Shown piece after piece: positions 7,980-16,712 of a DNA stretch of 64,000 nucleotides. Source of the stretch: Pseudomonas fluorescens (GTDB lineage: Bacteria > Pseudomonadota > Gammaproteobacteria > Pseudomonadales > Pseudomonadaceae). The notes under the pieces are model-generated. The model was not told the DNA's origin and ran no database searches. It worked only from the letters and a program-made list of their open reading frames with translations. The DNA lies in assembly GCF_902497855.1 (NCBI RefSeq), contig NZ_CABVHU010000001.1, positions 752,595 through 816,594 on the forward strand. Direction: 5' to 3'. The first letter of the stretch is position 1; every line of letters begins with the position of its first letter. Made by a program: the position numbers and the translations under genes.

Positions 7980-9962
7980 CTGTAGGAGCTGGCTTGTCGG
8001 ATCGCCGCACCGCAGCGAAGGCGGCCTCAAGCCTTGCAGCGCCCATGAAGTCGCCTTCGCCGGCAAGCCGGCTCCTACAGGGTTTGGCGTGTCCACAATC
8101 CAGCGGTTCGCAACTGATCATATAGGAGCTGGCTTGCCAGCGAAGGCGGCCTCAAGCCTTGCAGCGCCCATGAAGACGCCTTCGCCGGCAAGCCGGCTCC
8201 TACAGGGTTTGGCGTGTCCACAATCCAGCGGTTCGCAACTGATCATATAGGAGCTGGCTTGCCAGCGAAGGCGGCCTCAAGCCTTGCAGCGCCCATGAAG
8301 ACGCCTTCGCCGGCAAGCCGGCTCCTACAGGGTTTGGCGTGTCCACAATCCAGCGGTTCGCAACTGATCATATAGGAGCTGGCTTGCCAGCGAAGGCGGC
8401 CTCAAGCCTTGCAGCGCCCATGAAGACGCCTTCGCCGGCAAGCCGGCTCCTACAGGGTTTGGCGTGTCCACAATCCAGCGGTTCGCAACTGATCATATAG
8501 GAGCTGGCTTGCCAGCGAAGGCGGCCTCAAGCCTTGCAGCGCCCATGAAGACGCCTTCGCCGGCAAGCCGGCTCCTACAGGGTTTGGCGTGTCCACAATC
8601 CAGCGGTTCGCAACTGATCATATAGGAGCTGGCTTGCCAGCGAAGGCGGCCTCAAGCCTTGCAGCGCCCATGAAGACGCCTTCGCCGGCAAGCCGGCTCC
8701 TACAGGGTTTGGCGTGTCCACAATCCAGCGGTTCGCAACTGATCATATAGGAGCTGGCTTGCCAGCGAAGGCGGCCTCAAGCCTTGCAGCGCCCATGAAG
8801 ACGCCTTCGCCGGCAAGCCGGCTCCTACAGGGTTTGGCGTGTCCACAATCCAGCGGTTCGCAACCGATCATGTAGGAGCTGGCTTGCCAGCGAAGGCGGC
8901 CTCAAGCCTTGCAGCGTCCATGAAGTCGCCTTCGCCGGCAAGCCGGCTCCTACAGGGTTTGGCGTGTCCACAATCCAGCGGTTCGCAACCGATCATGTAG
9001 GAGCTGGCTTGCCAGCGAAGGCGGCCTCAAGCCTTGCAGCGTCCATGAAGTCGCCTTCGCCGGCAAGCCGGCTCCTACAGGGTTTGGCGTGTCCACAATC
9101 CAGCGGTTCGCAACTGATCATGTAGGAGCTGGCTTGCCAGCGAAGGCGGCCTCAAGCCTTGCAGCGCCCATGAAGACGCCTTCGCCGGCAAGCCGGCTCC
9201 TACAGGGTTTGGCGTGTCCACAATCCAGCGGTTCGCAACTGATCATGTAGGAGCTGGCTTGCCAGCGAAGGCGGCCTCAAGCCTTGCAGCGCCCATGAAG
9301 ACGCCTTCGCCGGCAAGCCGGCTCCTACAGGGTTTGGCGTGTCCACAATCCAGCGGTTCGCAACTGATCATGTAGGAGCTGGCTTGCCAGCGAAGGCGGC
9401 CTCAAGCCTTGCAGCGCCCATGAAGACGCCTTCGCCGGCAAGCCGGCTCCTACAGGGTTTGGCGTGTCCACAATCCAGCGGTTCGCAACTGATCATGTAG
9501 GAGCTGGCTTGCCAGCGAAGGCGGCCTCAAGCCTTGCAGCGCCCATGAAGACGCCTTCGCCGGCAAGCCGGCTCCTACAGGGTTTGGCGTGTCCACAATC
9601 CAGCGGTTCGCAACTGATCATGTAGGAGCTGGCTTGCCAGCGAAGGCGGCCTCAAGCCTTGCAGCGCCCATGAAGACGCCTTCGCCGGCAAGCCGGCTCC
9701 TACAGGGTTTGGCGTGTCCACAATCCAGCGGTTCGCAACTGATCATGTAGGAGCTGGCTTGCCAGCGAAGGCGGCCTCAAGCCTTGCAGCGCCCATGAAG
9801 ACGCCTTCGCCGGCAAGCCGGCTCCTACAGGGTTTGGCGTGTCCACAATCCAGCGGTTCGCAACCGATCATGTAGGAGCTGGCTTGCCAGCGAAGGCGGT
9901 ACAACAGTCGACATCAATGTTGAATGTGCCACCGCCTTCGCCGGCAAGCCGGCTCCTACAGG
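7980..9962. repeat. Tandem array of a 125-bp REP-doublet unit (14 full copies plus divergent ends)
   Basis: Unit starts fall every 125 bp from 8121 to 9746, preceded by a 140-bp variant unit at 7981 and followed by a diverged unit at 9871. Each unit holds an inverted REP pair (TAGGAGCTGGCTTGCCAGCG ... CGCCGGCAAGCCGGCTCCTA) and a 38-bp spacer containing GTGTCCACAATCCAGCGG. Copies differ at few positions: TATAGG in the six units from 8121 to 8746 and TGTAGG from 8871 on; GTCCATGAAGTC in units 8871 and 8996. No gene lies inside. It is not a CRISPR: the unit is long, palindromic and has no variable spacers. Confidence 0.95.
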
Positions 9963-9978
9963 GGTTCTTCGTTGGCTG

Positions 9979-10377
9979 TCAGGCCATTGTTTCCTGTTGG
10001 CTTTCATGCCGCAGGGCATCAGTGGCAATCAACTGCCTGATCACTTCAAACAACTCCTCGCCCTGCGCCTGCGTGCATTCCTCGCCATTGCGTTTGCGCA
10101 GGCCGTGCTGGTTGAGGATCAGGTGCACATCTGCGTGCAGGTCATGCTGCTTCAAGCAGTTCGCCACACATTCCAGCGCACAACCGTCCAACGCAAAGAT
10201 CCGCCTACCCGAGGCCGCCTTGTTGACCAGCGCCGCCACGTGCCCGCCGACCCCGACGATGCAGGACATTTCCGCCAGGCCGCTGCGATCGAGGCGCACG
10301 GCCAGGGTGTTGGCCAGCTGGGCCACATTGCTGCAGCCTGAGCAGGCGTAAACCAAAGGCAAGGTTGAACGGGGCAT
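9979..10377 (-). CDS. Putative zinc-binding protein (DGC-domain type) downstream of dnr
   Basis: The 132-aa product starts at ATG 10375-10377 with RBS GGAG. It has a CSGCSNVAQLA motif near the N-terminus, CIVGVGGHV and FALDGCALECVANCL, a Cys-rich pattern of the DGC/COG4273 putative zinc-binding family. P. aeruginosa has a similar gene next to dnr. Function unknown; a role in metal or NO/redox handling is only suggested by context. A near-consensus DNR box lies 56 bp upstream. Confidence 0.75.
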   Translation of the reverse strand: MPRSTLPLVYACSGCSNVAQLANTLAVRLDRSGLAEMSCIVGVGGHVAALVNKAASGRRIFALDGCALECVANCLKQHDLHADVHLILNQHGLRKRNGEECTQAQGEELFEVIRQLIATDALRHESQQETMA

Positions 10378-10432
10378 GGGCACTCTCCATGGGATGGACT
10401 GGTCCAGTGTGCAACGCCGGCGGCATTGCGCA

Positions 10433-10446
10433 ATGACTGTGGTCAA
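10433..10446 (-). promoter_or_regulatory. Near-consensus ANR/DNR box upstream of the zinc-binding gene
   Basis: On the minus strand TTGACCACAGTCAT differs from TTGAY-N4-RTCAA at the last base only. It lies just after the dnr stop. Confidence 0.4.
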
Positions 10447-10452
10447 TTGCAT

Positions 10453-11127
10453 CTATTGAAATGCTGCCAGGTCCTCTTCGGCGAGGATGCTGATATTGCG
10501 CCGCTCCATGGCGATCAGGCCGCTTTCGACCAGCCGATGCAGGATCCGCGAAAAGGTTTCCGGCTGAATCCCGAGTTTGGACGCCACCAGGCGTTTGGAG
10601 ACCTGCAGGACGATCCGGTTGGTGAGCGGGTTGCGCTCCTGGAACAGGAAATGGATCACCCGCCGGCTCGCGCTGGTCATGGTCAATGTATCGATGTCGC
10701 GCAAGCGCAGGTGCAGGTGCACACTCATGCTCGCGAGGATGGCCAGGCACACCTTCGGCTGCTCCTCCAGGGCGCTGCGGTAATGGCTGCCCTCGATACT
10801 CACCAGCACGCTGTCCTTCAGCGCCGTGGCGCTCACCGGGTACAACCGGGCCTGGCTGAACAGCAAGGCTTCGGCAAAGGTCTGGCCGGGCTGGATGATT
10901 TCCACCAGGTTTTCCTGGCCTTCGCCGGTAAGCCGGTACAGCTTGATCTGGCCGCTGACCAGCAGGAAAAAGCGCTTGGCAGGATCCCCCTGGTGCATGA
11001 GCGTGCTATGACAACTCAGGCGCTTGAGCATGGCCAGGGCGCAGACTTCCTCGAAGATTTTCTCCGGCAGTTGGCTGAACAGGTGGTGCCGGCGCAACGT
11101 TAAAACGATGGAAGGGTGGGTCAGCAT
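10453..11127 (-). CDS. dnr: DNR, CRP/FNR-family nitric-oxide-responsive regulator of denitrification
   Basis: The 224-aa product has a cyclic-nucleotide-type sensor domain (LMHQGDPAKRFFLLVSG, residues ~40-65), a long dimer helix and a C-terminal winged helix with the recognition helix PETFSRILHRL. It lacks the FNR/ANR N-terminal cysteine set, as expected for haem-dependent DNR. I start it at ATG 11127 (MLTHPSIVL) with RBS GGAGG at 6-bp spacing. It binds the same TTGAT-N4-ATCAA boxes seen elsewhere in this window. A NarL-type site precedes it. Confidence 0.9.
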   Translation of the reverse strand: MLTHPSIVLTLRRHHLFSQLPEKIFEEVCALAMLKRLSCHSTLMHQGDPAKRFFLLVSGQIKLYRLTGEGQENLVEIIQPGQTFAEALLFSQARLYPVSATALKDSVLVSIEGSHYRSALEEQPKVCLAILASMSVHLHLRLRDIDTLTMTSASRRVIHFLFQERNPLTNRIVLQVSKRLVASKLGIQPETFSRILHRLVESGLIAMERRNISILAEEDLAAFQ

Positions 11128-11191
11128 GGCGTACCTCCGCTGACGGTCATAGTAAAGAACACGAGGCAATTGCCCTATGCCTCTGCAGGAT

Positions 11192-11207
11192 TACCTCGAA
11201 AGAGGCA
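11192..11207. promoter_or_regulatory. NarL 7-2-7-like site upstream of dnr
   Basis: TACCTCGAAAGAGGCA is two inverted heptamers (TACCTCG and TGCCTCT) with a 2-bp spacer, in the 86-bp gap between narL and dnr. NarL control of dnr is described in P. aeruginosa. Confidence 0.6.
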
Positions 11208-11213
11208 TGTCCC

Positions 11214-11861
11214 TCAGCCCGCACTGCGCAAGTGCTCCATGGCCCACACCGCCGCCTCGACCCGCGAGCGCAAGCCGAGTTTGTGCAGCAGGTTCTTGAC
11301 GTGAACCTTGACCGTGCCTTCGGTGATGCCCAGCTTGTGCCCGATGACCTTGTTGCTGAAGCCGCTGGCGATGGTTTTCAGGACCTGGCGTTCACGCTCG
11401 GTCAGCTCCACCACGGCCTGGCGCGGCGGCGAACGCAGCGCCTGGGCCATGACTTGGGTCAGGCCCGGGCTGATCACCAGCGCACCGTGCAAGGCATCGC
11501 GGATGTACTGCACCAACAGTTCGGGCTCCATGTCCTTGAGCAGATAGCCGTCGGCGTCCAGGCGCAGTGCGTCGCGAATATCGTCTTCGGCGTCCGAGAC
11601 CGTGAACAACAGCACCTTGCCGCTGTAGTGCGTCGCCCGTAATTGACGCAGGGTTTCGAGGCCGTTCATTTGCGGCATGTTGTTGTCGAGCAGCACCAGG
11701 TCCGGTCGCAGCGGCTCGATCAAGGTGAGGGCTTCTTCGCCGTGGCTGGCTTCGCCGACGATCTCGAAATCATCTTCAAGCTCGAGCATCTGGCGGATGC
11801 CGTGACGCATCATCGGATGGTCGTCGACCAGCAGGATTCGGTGTCGCGGGGACGGGGTCAT
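11214..11861 (-). CDS. narL: NarL, nitrate/nitrite response regulator
   Basis: The 215-aa product has a receiver domain (DDHPMMRHG; phospho-acceptor Asp59 in LVLLDNNMP; Lys in LLKDMEP) followed by a LuxR-type helix-turn-helix (LTERERQVLKTIASGFSNKVIGHKL). The start overlaps the narX stop by ATGA, so the kinase and regulator are one operon transcribed away from narK1. Probable binding sites (TACCTCC heptamers) occur upstream of narK1 and dnr. Confidence 0.95.
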   Translation of the reverse strand: MTPSPRHRILLVDDHPMMRHGIRQMLELEDDFEIVGEASHGEEALTLIEPLRPDLVLLDNNMPQMNGLETLRQLRATHYSGKVLLFTVSDAEDDIRDALRLDADGYLLKDMEPELLVQYIRDALHGALVISPGLTQVMAQALRSPPRQAVVELTERERQVLKTIASGFSNKVIGHKLGITEGTVKVHVKNLLHKLGLRSRVEAAVWAMEHLRSAG

Positions 11862-13663
11862 GTGACGCTACCTTCTGTTTGCTGCCCAAGAAACTCCGGG
11901 CGGAATTCCAGCTGGACGCGGGTGCCCTGGGGCGCCCTGGAAATAATCTGCAATTGGCCGCGCAAGCTGCGCGCCCGCTCATCCATGATGTTCAGGCCGT
12001 GGTGTTCGCGCTGATCGACCTTGCCGCTGAACCCGCGCCCGTCGTCTTCGACGCTGAGCCTGACGGTTTCACCGTCCTGACGCAGTTCGAGCCAGGCGCT
12101 TTGCGCATGGGCGTGGCGCAGGCAGTTGGAGAGCGCCTCGCGGGTGATCTGCAAAATATGGATTTGCTCGCTGGCCGATAGCTGAAAAGCCAATGCGTCG
12201 ACGTGCAGGTGCACCTGGAAATCCCCGCGCCGGGAAAACTCCTCGGCGGTGTCCTGGAGTTCCTGGACCAGCCCCGCATCGTGGATCTGCAAGCGAAAGG
12301 TGGTCAGCAGCTCGCGCAGTTGGCGGTAGGCGTTGTTCAGCCCCTCGCGCAGTTCCGCCGTGACGTTTTCCAGGGTCTCCACCGGCTCGCCACGGCGCAT
12401 CAGGGTCTGCAGGCGACTGACCTGCAGCTTCATGTAGGACAGGGCCTGGGCCAGTGAGTCATGCAGCTCGCGGGCGATGATCGTACGCTCGTCGAGCAGC
12501 AGCAGGCGGTGATCCTGTTCCCGCTGGCGCTTGAGCGAGAGCGAGGTGCCGATCAGGTTGGCCAGGGCCTGGATCAGCTGGGTTTCCCAGGCTTGCGTGG
12601 GATGGCCGTCGACAAAATGCGCCTTGAGTTCCCCCAGTTCGTTGCCCTGGTTGCTGATGCTGAAGGTTTGCGGGCTGGCTGTATGGTGCTTCTGGCAGGT
12701 GGCGCAATCGCTGCTGGCGCACACTTCGCGGATGTTCGCGCCATGCAGGGCGAGCAACTGCTGGGCCGGCGCCTGGGATTGCCCTTGCAGGCACAGCGAC
12801 AGGCGCAACCCCGGCAGGCGTTGCTGGAAGCGCCGGATCAACTCATCCAGGCCTTCGGCATTGGCCAGGCGTGTGGCCAGGCTGCGGCTGCTCTGATACA
12901 GCAGCTCGAGGGCGGCATTGGCTTGCTGCAGGTTCAGGGTTTTTTGCCGCACCTGACTTTCCAGGGTGCGGTGCGACTCTTCGATCGTCTCGGCCATGGC
13001 GTTGAAACTCATGGCCAACTGGCCCAGTTCGTCCTGGGATCGATGATTGACCCGCACCTTGAAATCACCGCGACGAAAGCGCTGGGTGGCCAGCACCAGC
13101 TCCTGCAGGGGCGTGATCACGCTGTACTGCAGTTCATACAAGCCGATCAGCAGGACGATCAGGGTGGTGAACAGGGCCAGACCCTGGATCACCTGTTGCC
13201 AGCCCTGCTTTTGTTCACTGCGGCGTTGCAACAGGCTGACGAACCGGTTCAGTTGTTCGACGAAGGGCAGGGCGTTGGCCTGGAAGGCCGCACCATCGCC
13301 CCGTTCCAGTGCCGGGCGCAAATGCTCCATCCAGTACTGCTGGAGTTGCCCGTAGCTGATTTGCAAAGCGGTGTTCGGCCCATCTTCCAGCACCGCCTTG
13401 AGTGAATGGCTGTTGAGGCGATTCTGCAGGCTGTCGGCAACGATGGCGATGTCTTCGCTGGAGGCGCCTGCCGCCAGTTTCCAGCTCAGGTGGTAGGTCT
13501 CCATGCGCACGGAACCGGCGGTGTTGATCGCCGCCGCATCGCCCTGGCTGAACCAGGCGATCAGCCCGGCGCTCAATGAGCTGGCGAGGGCGAGCACGGC
13601 GATCAGGATCACCGCCAGCCCGGCGCGAGCGGGCAGGGAGCTGCGCAACCAGCGAATCATCAA
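11858..13663 (-). CDS. narX: NarX, nitrate/nitrite sensor histidine kinase
   Basis: This is a 601-aa inner-membrane kinase. TM1 is about 11-37, followed by the P-box that binds nitrate (GDAAAINTAGSVRMETY, 41-57), a periplasmic helical sensor, TM2 about 160-178, HAMP about 180-230, a central module with Cys315, Cys320 and Cys323, the H-box ARELHDSLAQ with His401 as phospho-acceptor (E. coli NarX has His399), and a HATPase domain ending in DDGRGF. It phosphorylates NarL, encoded next. Confidence 0.95.
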   Translation of the reverse strand: MMIRWLRSSLPARAGLAVILIAVLALASSLSAGLIAWFSQGDAAAINTAGSVRMETYHLSWKLAAGASSEDIAIVADSLQNRLNSHSLKAVLEDGPNTALQISYGQLQQYWMEHLRPALERGDGAAFQANALPFVEQLNRFVSLLQRRSEQKQGWQQVIQGLALFTTLIVLLIGLYELQYSVITPLQELVLATQRFRRGDFKVRVNHRSQDELGQLAMSFNAMAETIEESHRTLESQVRQKTLNLQQANAALELLYQSSRSLATRLANAEGLDELIRRFQQRLPGLRLSLCLQGQSQAPAQQLLALHGANIREVCASSDCATCQKHHTASPQTFSISNQGNELGELKAHFVDGHPTQAWETQLIQALANLIGTSLSLKRQREQDHRLLLLDERTIIARELHDSLAQALSYMKLQVSRLQTLMRRGEPVETLENVTAELREGLNNAYRQLRELLTTFRLQIHDAGLVQELQDTAEEFSRRGDFQVHLHVDALAFQLSASEQIHILQITREALSNCLRHAHAQSAWLELRQDGETVRLSVEDDGRGFSGKVDQREHHGLNIMDERARSLRGQLQIISRAPQGTRVQLEFRPEFLGQQTEGSVT

Positions 13664-13740
13664 CGCCGACTCGGGAAAAAATCAGGAATACAGAGCATAT
13701 GGCGCACCAGAACAGGTTTTGCCGCCGATCCCGGGCGCGC

Positions 13741-13756
13741 TACCTCTAAAGAGTTG
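13741..13756. promoter_or_regulatory. Imperfect NarL-type inverted repeat between narX and narK1
   Basis: TACCTCT, AA, then AGAGTTG: the first heptamer is good and the second matches at 5 of 7. It could serve narX autoregulation or upstream activation of narK1. Confidence 0.35.
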
Positions 13757-13837
13757 TCGACTGATCCCTGTCAGCAAAAACCGTGGAAGAAAAGCCCAAG
13801 CCCCTGATAAACCAAAGGTTTCAAGCCTTTGCAGGAC

Positions 13838-13853
13838 TACCTCCTTGGAGGTA
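13838..13853. promoter_or_regulatory. Perfect 7-2-7 NarL site of the narK1 promoter
   Basis: TACCTCCTTGGAGGTA is a perfect inverted pair of TACCTCC heptamers. Its centre is about 53 bp upstream of the centre of the ANR box, near -95 if the box is at -41.5. Confidence 0.75.
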
Positions 13854-13891
13854 GACCGCACAAGCATAGGCCTGTGCCCCCATGGACTACG

Positions 13892-13905
13892 TTGACATGG
13901 ATCAA
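13892..13905 (+). promoter_or_regulatory. ANR box of the narK1K2GHJI promoter
   Basis: TTGACATGGATCAA matches TTGAY-N4-RTCAA. A -10-like TCTAGT at 13926-13931 has class II spacing, and narK1 starts at 13964. The rest of the 300-bp narX-narK1 gap holds the NarL sites above; I see no other gene there. Confidence 0.8.
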
Positions 13906-13963
13906 GTTTTTGCGGGGTCGGCCTCTCTAGTCTGCAGCCGTGGCTAACTGACTGGAGAGCATC

Positions 13964-15268
13964 GTGACCCAACCCCGTGTACGACAAGGCCTGGTGCTGG
14001 GCATGAGCACATTGGCCTTCACTGTCTGTTTCATGGTCTGGATGATGTTCGCCGTGCTCGGGGTGCCGATCAAGGAACTGCTCCAGCTCAATGAAACCCA
14101 GTTCGGCCTGCTGGCCGCGACCCCGGTGTTGACCGGCTCGCTGGTGCGTTTGCCCCTGGGCCTGCTGACCGACCGCTTTGGCGGGCGCAGCGTGTTCTTC
14201 CTGCTGATGCTGTCCTGCGTCGCTCCGCTGTACCTGACCAGCCACGCCACCGCCTACTGGCAGTTCCTTGTGCTGGGCTTGTTCGTCGGCCTGGCCGGCG
14301 GCTCGTTCTCGGTGGGGATTGCCTACGTCGCCAAATGGTTCGACAAGGAGAACCAGGGCTTCGCCATGGGCATCTTCGGCGCCGGGAATGCCGGGGCCGC
14401 GGTGACCAAGTTTCTCGCCCCGGCGCTGATCGCTGCCGGCAGTTGGCAGCTGGTGCCAAAGGTCTTCAGCGCGATCCTCTTTATTACTGCGTTGTTGTTC
14501 TGGTTCCTCAGTGCCGAAAACAAGGACCACCGCAGTGCCACCGGCGCGACGTTGCGCGAGCAACTGAGCTCGCTGAAAGACCCTGCGGTGTGGCGCTACT
14601 GCCAGTACTACTCGATCGTTTTCGGTGGTTATGTCGCCCTCGCGCTGTGGATGACCAAGTACTACGTGCAGGAATACGGTTTCAGCCTGCAAAGCGCGGC
14701 GCTGCTGGCGGCCTGTTTTTCCCTGCCCGGCGGCGTGCTGCGTGCGGTCGGCGGCTGGATGTCGGATCGCTGGGGTGCGCAAAGCGTGACCTGGTGGGTG
14801 TTGTGGGTCAGCTGGATCTGCCTGTTCCTGCTCTCGTATCCCCAGACCCAGCTGCAAGTGCAAACGATCAACGGCCCGGTGGATTTCCACATCGGCCTCA
14901 ATCCCGCGCTGTTCACCGTGCTGCTGTTCGTCATGGGCATCGCCTTCGCGTTCGGCAAGGCCTCGGTCTTCAAGTACATCGCCAACGACTACCCGAAAAA
15001 CATGGGCGCGGTGTCCGGCATCGTCGGCCTCGCCGGTGGCCTGGGCGGCTTCGTGTTGCCAATCCTGTTCGGCGCCCTGGTGGACCTCACCGGCGTGCGC
15101 TCTTCCTGCTTCATGTTGATGTACGGCGTGGTCTGGGTCTCCCTTACCTGGATGTACTTCAGCGAGATACGCAAAAGCCCGGTGCTGGGTAAAGCGCCGC
15201 TGCTGACCCCGTCCCCGATTTCCAGCATTGCCCTAGGAGAAGAACATGTCCGTTCTGCAAAAGCCTGA
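13964..15268 (+). CDS. narK1: NarK1-type nitrate transporter (MFS)
   Basis: This 434-aa MFS protein has about twelve TM segments. The two NarK signatures are present: FGAGNAGAAVTKFLAP and GLAGGLGGFVLP. NarK1 types are regarded as proton-coupled nitrate importers. It starts at GTG 13964 after GGAGAG and its last 23 bp overlap narK2, the usual Pseudomonas narK1K2 pair at the head of the nar operon. Confidence 0.92.
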   Translation: MTQPRVRQGLVLGMSTLAFTVCFMVWMMFAVLGVPIKELLQLNETQFGLLAATPVLTGSLVRLPLGLLTDRFGGRSVFFLLMLSCVAPLYLTSHATAYWQFLVLGLFVGLAGGSFSVGIAYVAKWFDKENQGFAMGIFGAGNAGAAVTKFLAPALIAAGSWQLVPKVFSAILFITALLFWFLSAENKDHRSATGATLREQLSSLKDPAVWRYCQYYSIVFGGYVALALWMTKYYVQEYGFSLQSAALLAACFSLPGGVLRAVGGWMSDRWGAQSVTWWVLWVSWICLFLLSYPQTQLQVQTINGPVDFHIGLNPALFTVLLFVMGIAFAFGKASVFKYIANDYPKNMGAVSGIVGLAGGLGGFVLPILFGALVDLTGVRSSCFMLMYGVVWVSLTWMYFSEIRKSPVLGKAPLLTPSPISSIALGEEHVRSAKA

Positions 15269-16643
15269 CAAAGGCCCGGTCATTCATGACTGGCGCCCCG
15301 AGGACCCAGCATTCTGGGGGCGTAGCGGCAAACAGACCGCCACGCGCAACTTGTGGATTTCCATTCCTGCGCTGCTGTTGGCCTTTGCGGTGTGGATGGT
15401 CTGGAGCACGGTGATCGTGCGTTTGAACGCCATCGGCTTCAGCTTCACCACCGACCAGCTGTTCTGGCTGGCGGCATTGCCGGGGCTGTCCGGGGCGACC
15501 TTGCGCGTCTTCTATTCCTTTATGGTGCCGATCTTCGGTGGCCGTCGCTGGACGGCCCTGAGCACCGCATCGCTGCTGTTGCCCTCGATCTGGATGGGCT
15601 TCGCCGTGCAGGACCCGAGCACCTCCTACAGCGTGTTCGTGTTGATTGCCTTGCTCTGCGGTTTTGGTGGCGGCAACTTTGCATCGAGCATGTCCAACAT
15701 CAGCTTCTTCTATCCCAAGTCGCAGCAGGGCACGGCGCTTGGCCTGAATGCCGGGCTGGGTAACCTGGGCGTCTCGGTGATGCAGTTCTGCGTGCCGCTG
15801 GTGATTACCTTCGGTGTGTTCGGTTTCATGGGCGGCTCGCCGCAAGCCCTGCCGGACGATGGCCAGCTGTGGTTGCAGAACGCCGGCTTCATCTGGGTAC
15901 CGTTTATTGTCCTGGTGACGGTGCTGGCCTGGTTCGGCATGAATGACCTGTCCAGCGCCCGCGCTTCCTTCAGCGAGCAGGCGGTCATCTTCAAACGCAA
16001 ACACAACTGGCTGATGTGCTGGTTGTACCTGGCAACCTTCGGTTCGTTCATCGGTTTCTCCGCCGCGTTTCCGCTGCTGATCAAGACCTCGTTCCCTGAT
16101 GTCATCGCGTTGAAGTTCGCCTTCCTCGGCCCGTTGGTCGGTGCGCTGGTACGCCCATTGGGCGGCTGGCTGGCGGACAAGCTCGGCGGCGCGAAAGTGA
16201 CCTTGTGGAACTTCGTGGCGATGATCGTGATGGTCTTCGGCGTCATGCACTTCCTGCCGCAGAACGGTGAGCCCGGCAACTTCTACGGCTATCTGGGCAT
16301 GTTCATGCTGCTGTTCATTACCACGGGCATCGGCAACGGTTCCACCTTCCGCATGATCCCGGTGATCTTCCGCACCCAGCATGAAAAAGCCTCGGCCGGA
16401 AAACCACCGGCAGTACGCGAACAAGCCTTGAAAAACGCGGGCAAGGAATCCGCTGCGGTCCTGGGCTTCAGTTCGGCCATGGGCGCCTTCGGTGCGTTCT
16501 TCATTCCCAAATCCTTCGGCACTTCGATGGCCCAGACCGGCGGCCCGGAGATGGCCTTCTACATGTTCGTCGGCTTTTACCTGAGCTGCATCGTGGTGAC
16601 CTGGTGGTGGTACGCGCGCAAAGGCGCAGCGACTCCCTGCTAA
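15246..16643 (+). CDS. narK2: NarK2-type nitrate/nitrite antiporter (MFS)
   Basis: This 465-aa multi-TM MFS protein has an N-terminal cytoplasmic stretch (VIHDWRPEDPAFW), the signature GLNAGLGNLGVSVMQ and a second signature around GFSSAMGAFGAFFIP. The NarK2 class exchanges nitrate for nitrite. ATG 15246 follows AGGAGAAG and lies inside the narK1 end. It supplies substrate to NarGHI on the cytoplasmic side. Confidence 0.92.
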   Translation: MSVLQKPDKGPVIHDWRPEDPAFWGRSGKQTATRNLWISIPALLLAFAVWMVWSTVIVRLNAIGFSFTTDQLFWLAALPGLSGATLRVFYSFMVPIFGGRRWTALSTASLLLPSIWMGFAVQDPSTSYSVFVLIALLCGFGGGNFASSMSNISFFYPKSQQGTALGLNAGLGNLGVSVMQFCVPLVITFGVFGFMGGSPQALPDDGQLWLQNAGFIWVPFIVLVTVLAWFGMNDLSSARASFSEQAVIFKRKHNWLMCWLYLATFGSFIGFSAAFPLLIKTSFPDVIALKFAFLGPLVGALVRPLGGWLADKLGGAKVTLWNFVAMIVMVFGVMHFLPQNGEPGNFYGYLGMFMLLFITTGIGNGSTFRMIPVIFRTQHEKASAGKPPAVREQALKNAGKESAAVLGFSSAMGAFGAFFIPKSFGTSMAQTGGPEMAFYMFVGFYLSCIVVTWWWYARKGAATPC

Positions 16644-16712
16644 GACGACCCGAATCCAACCATTGCGTGGGCGGGGCACAGAACCCCGCAGCAAGCCTGA
16701 GAGGACTACACC

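Noticed and set aside
7980..9962. CRISPR array
   Set aside because: The repeated unit is 125 bp with almost no variation and contains REP palindromes; there are no unique spacers or cas genes.
9839..10351. 170-codon plus-strand frame starting inside the REP array
   Set aside because: It is antisense to the zinc-binding gene and starts in repeat DNA; no RBS.
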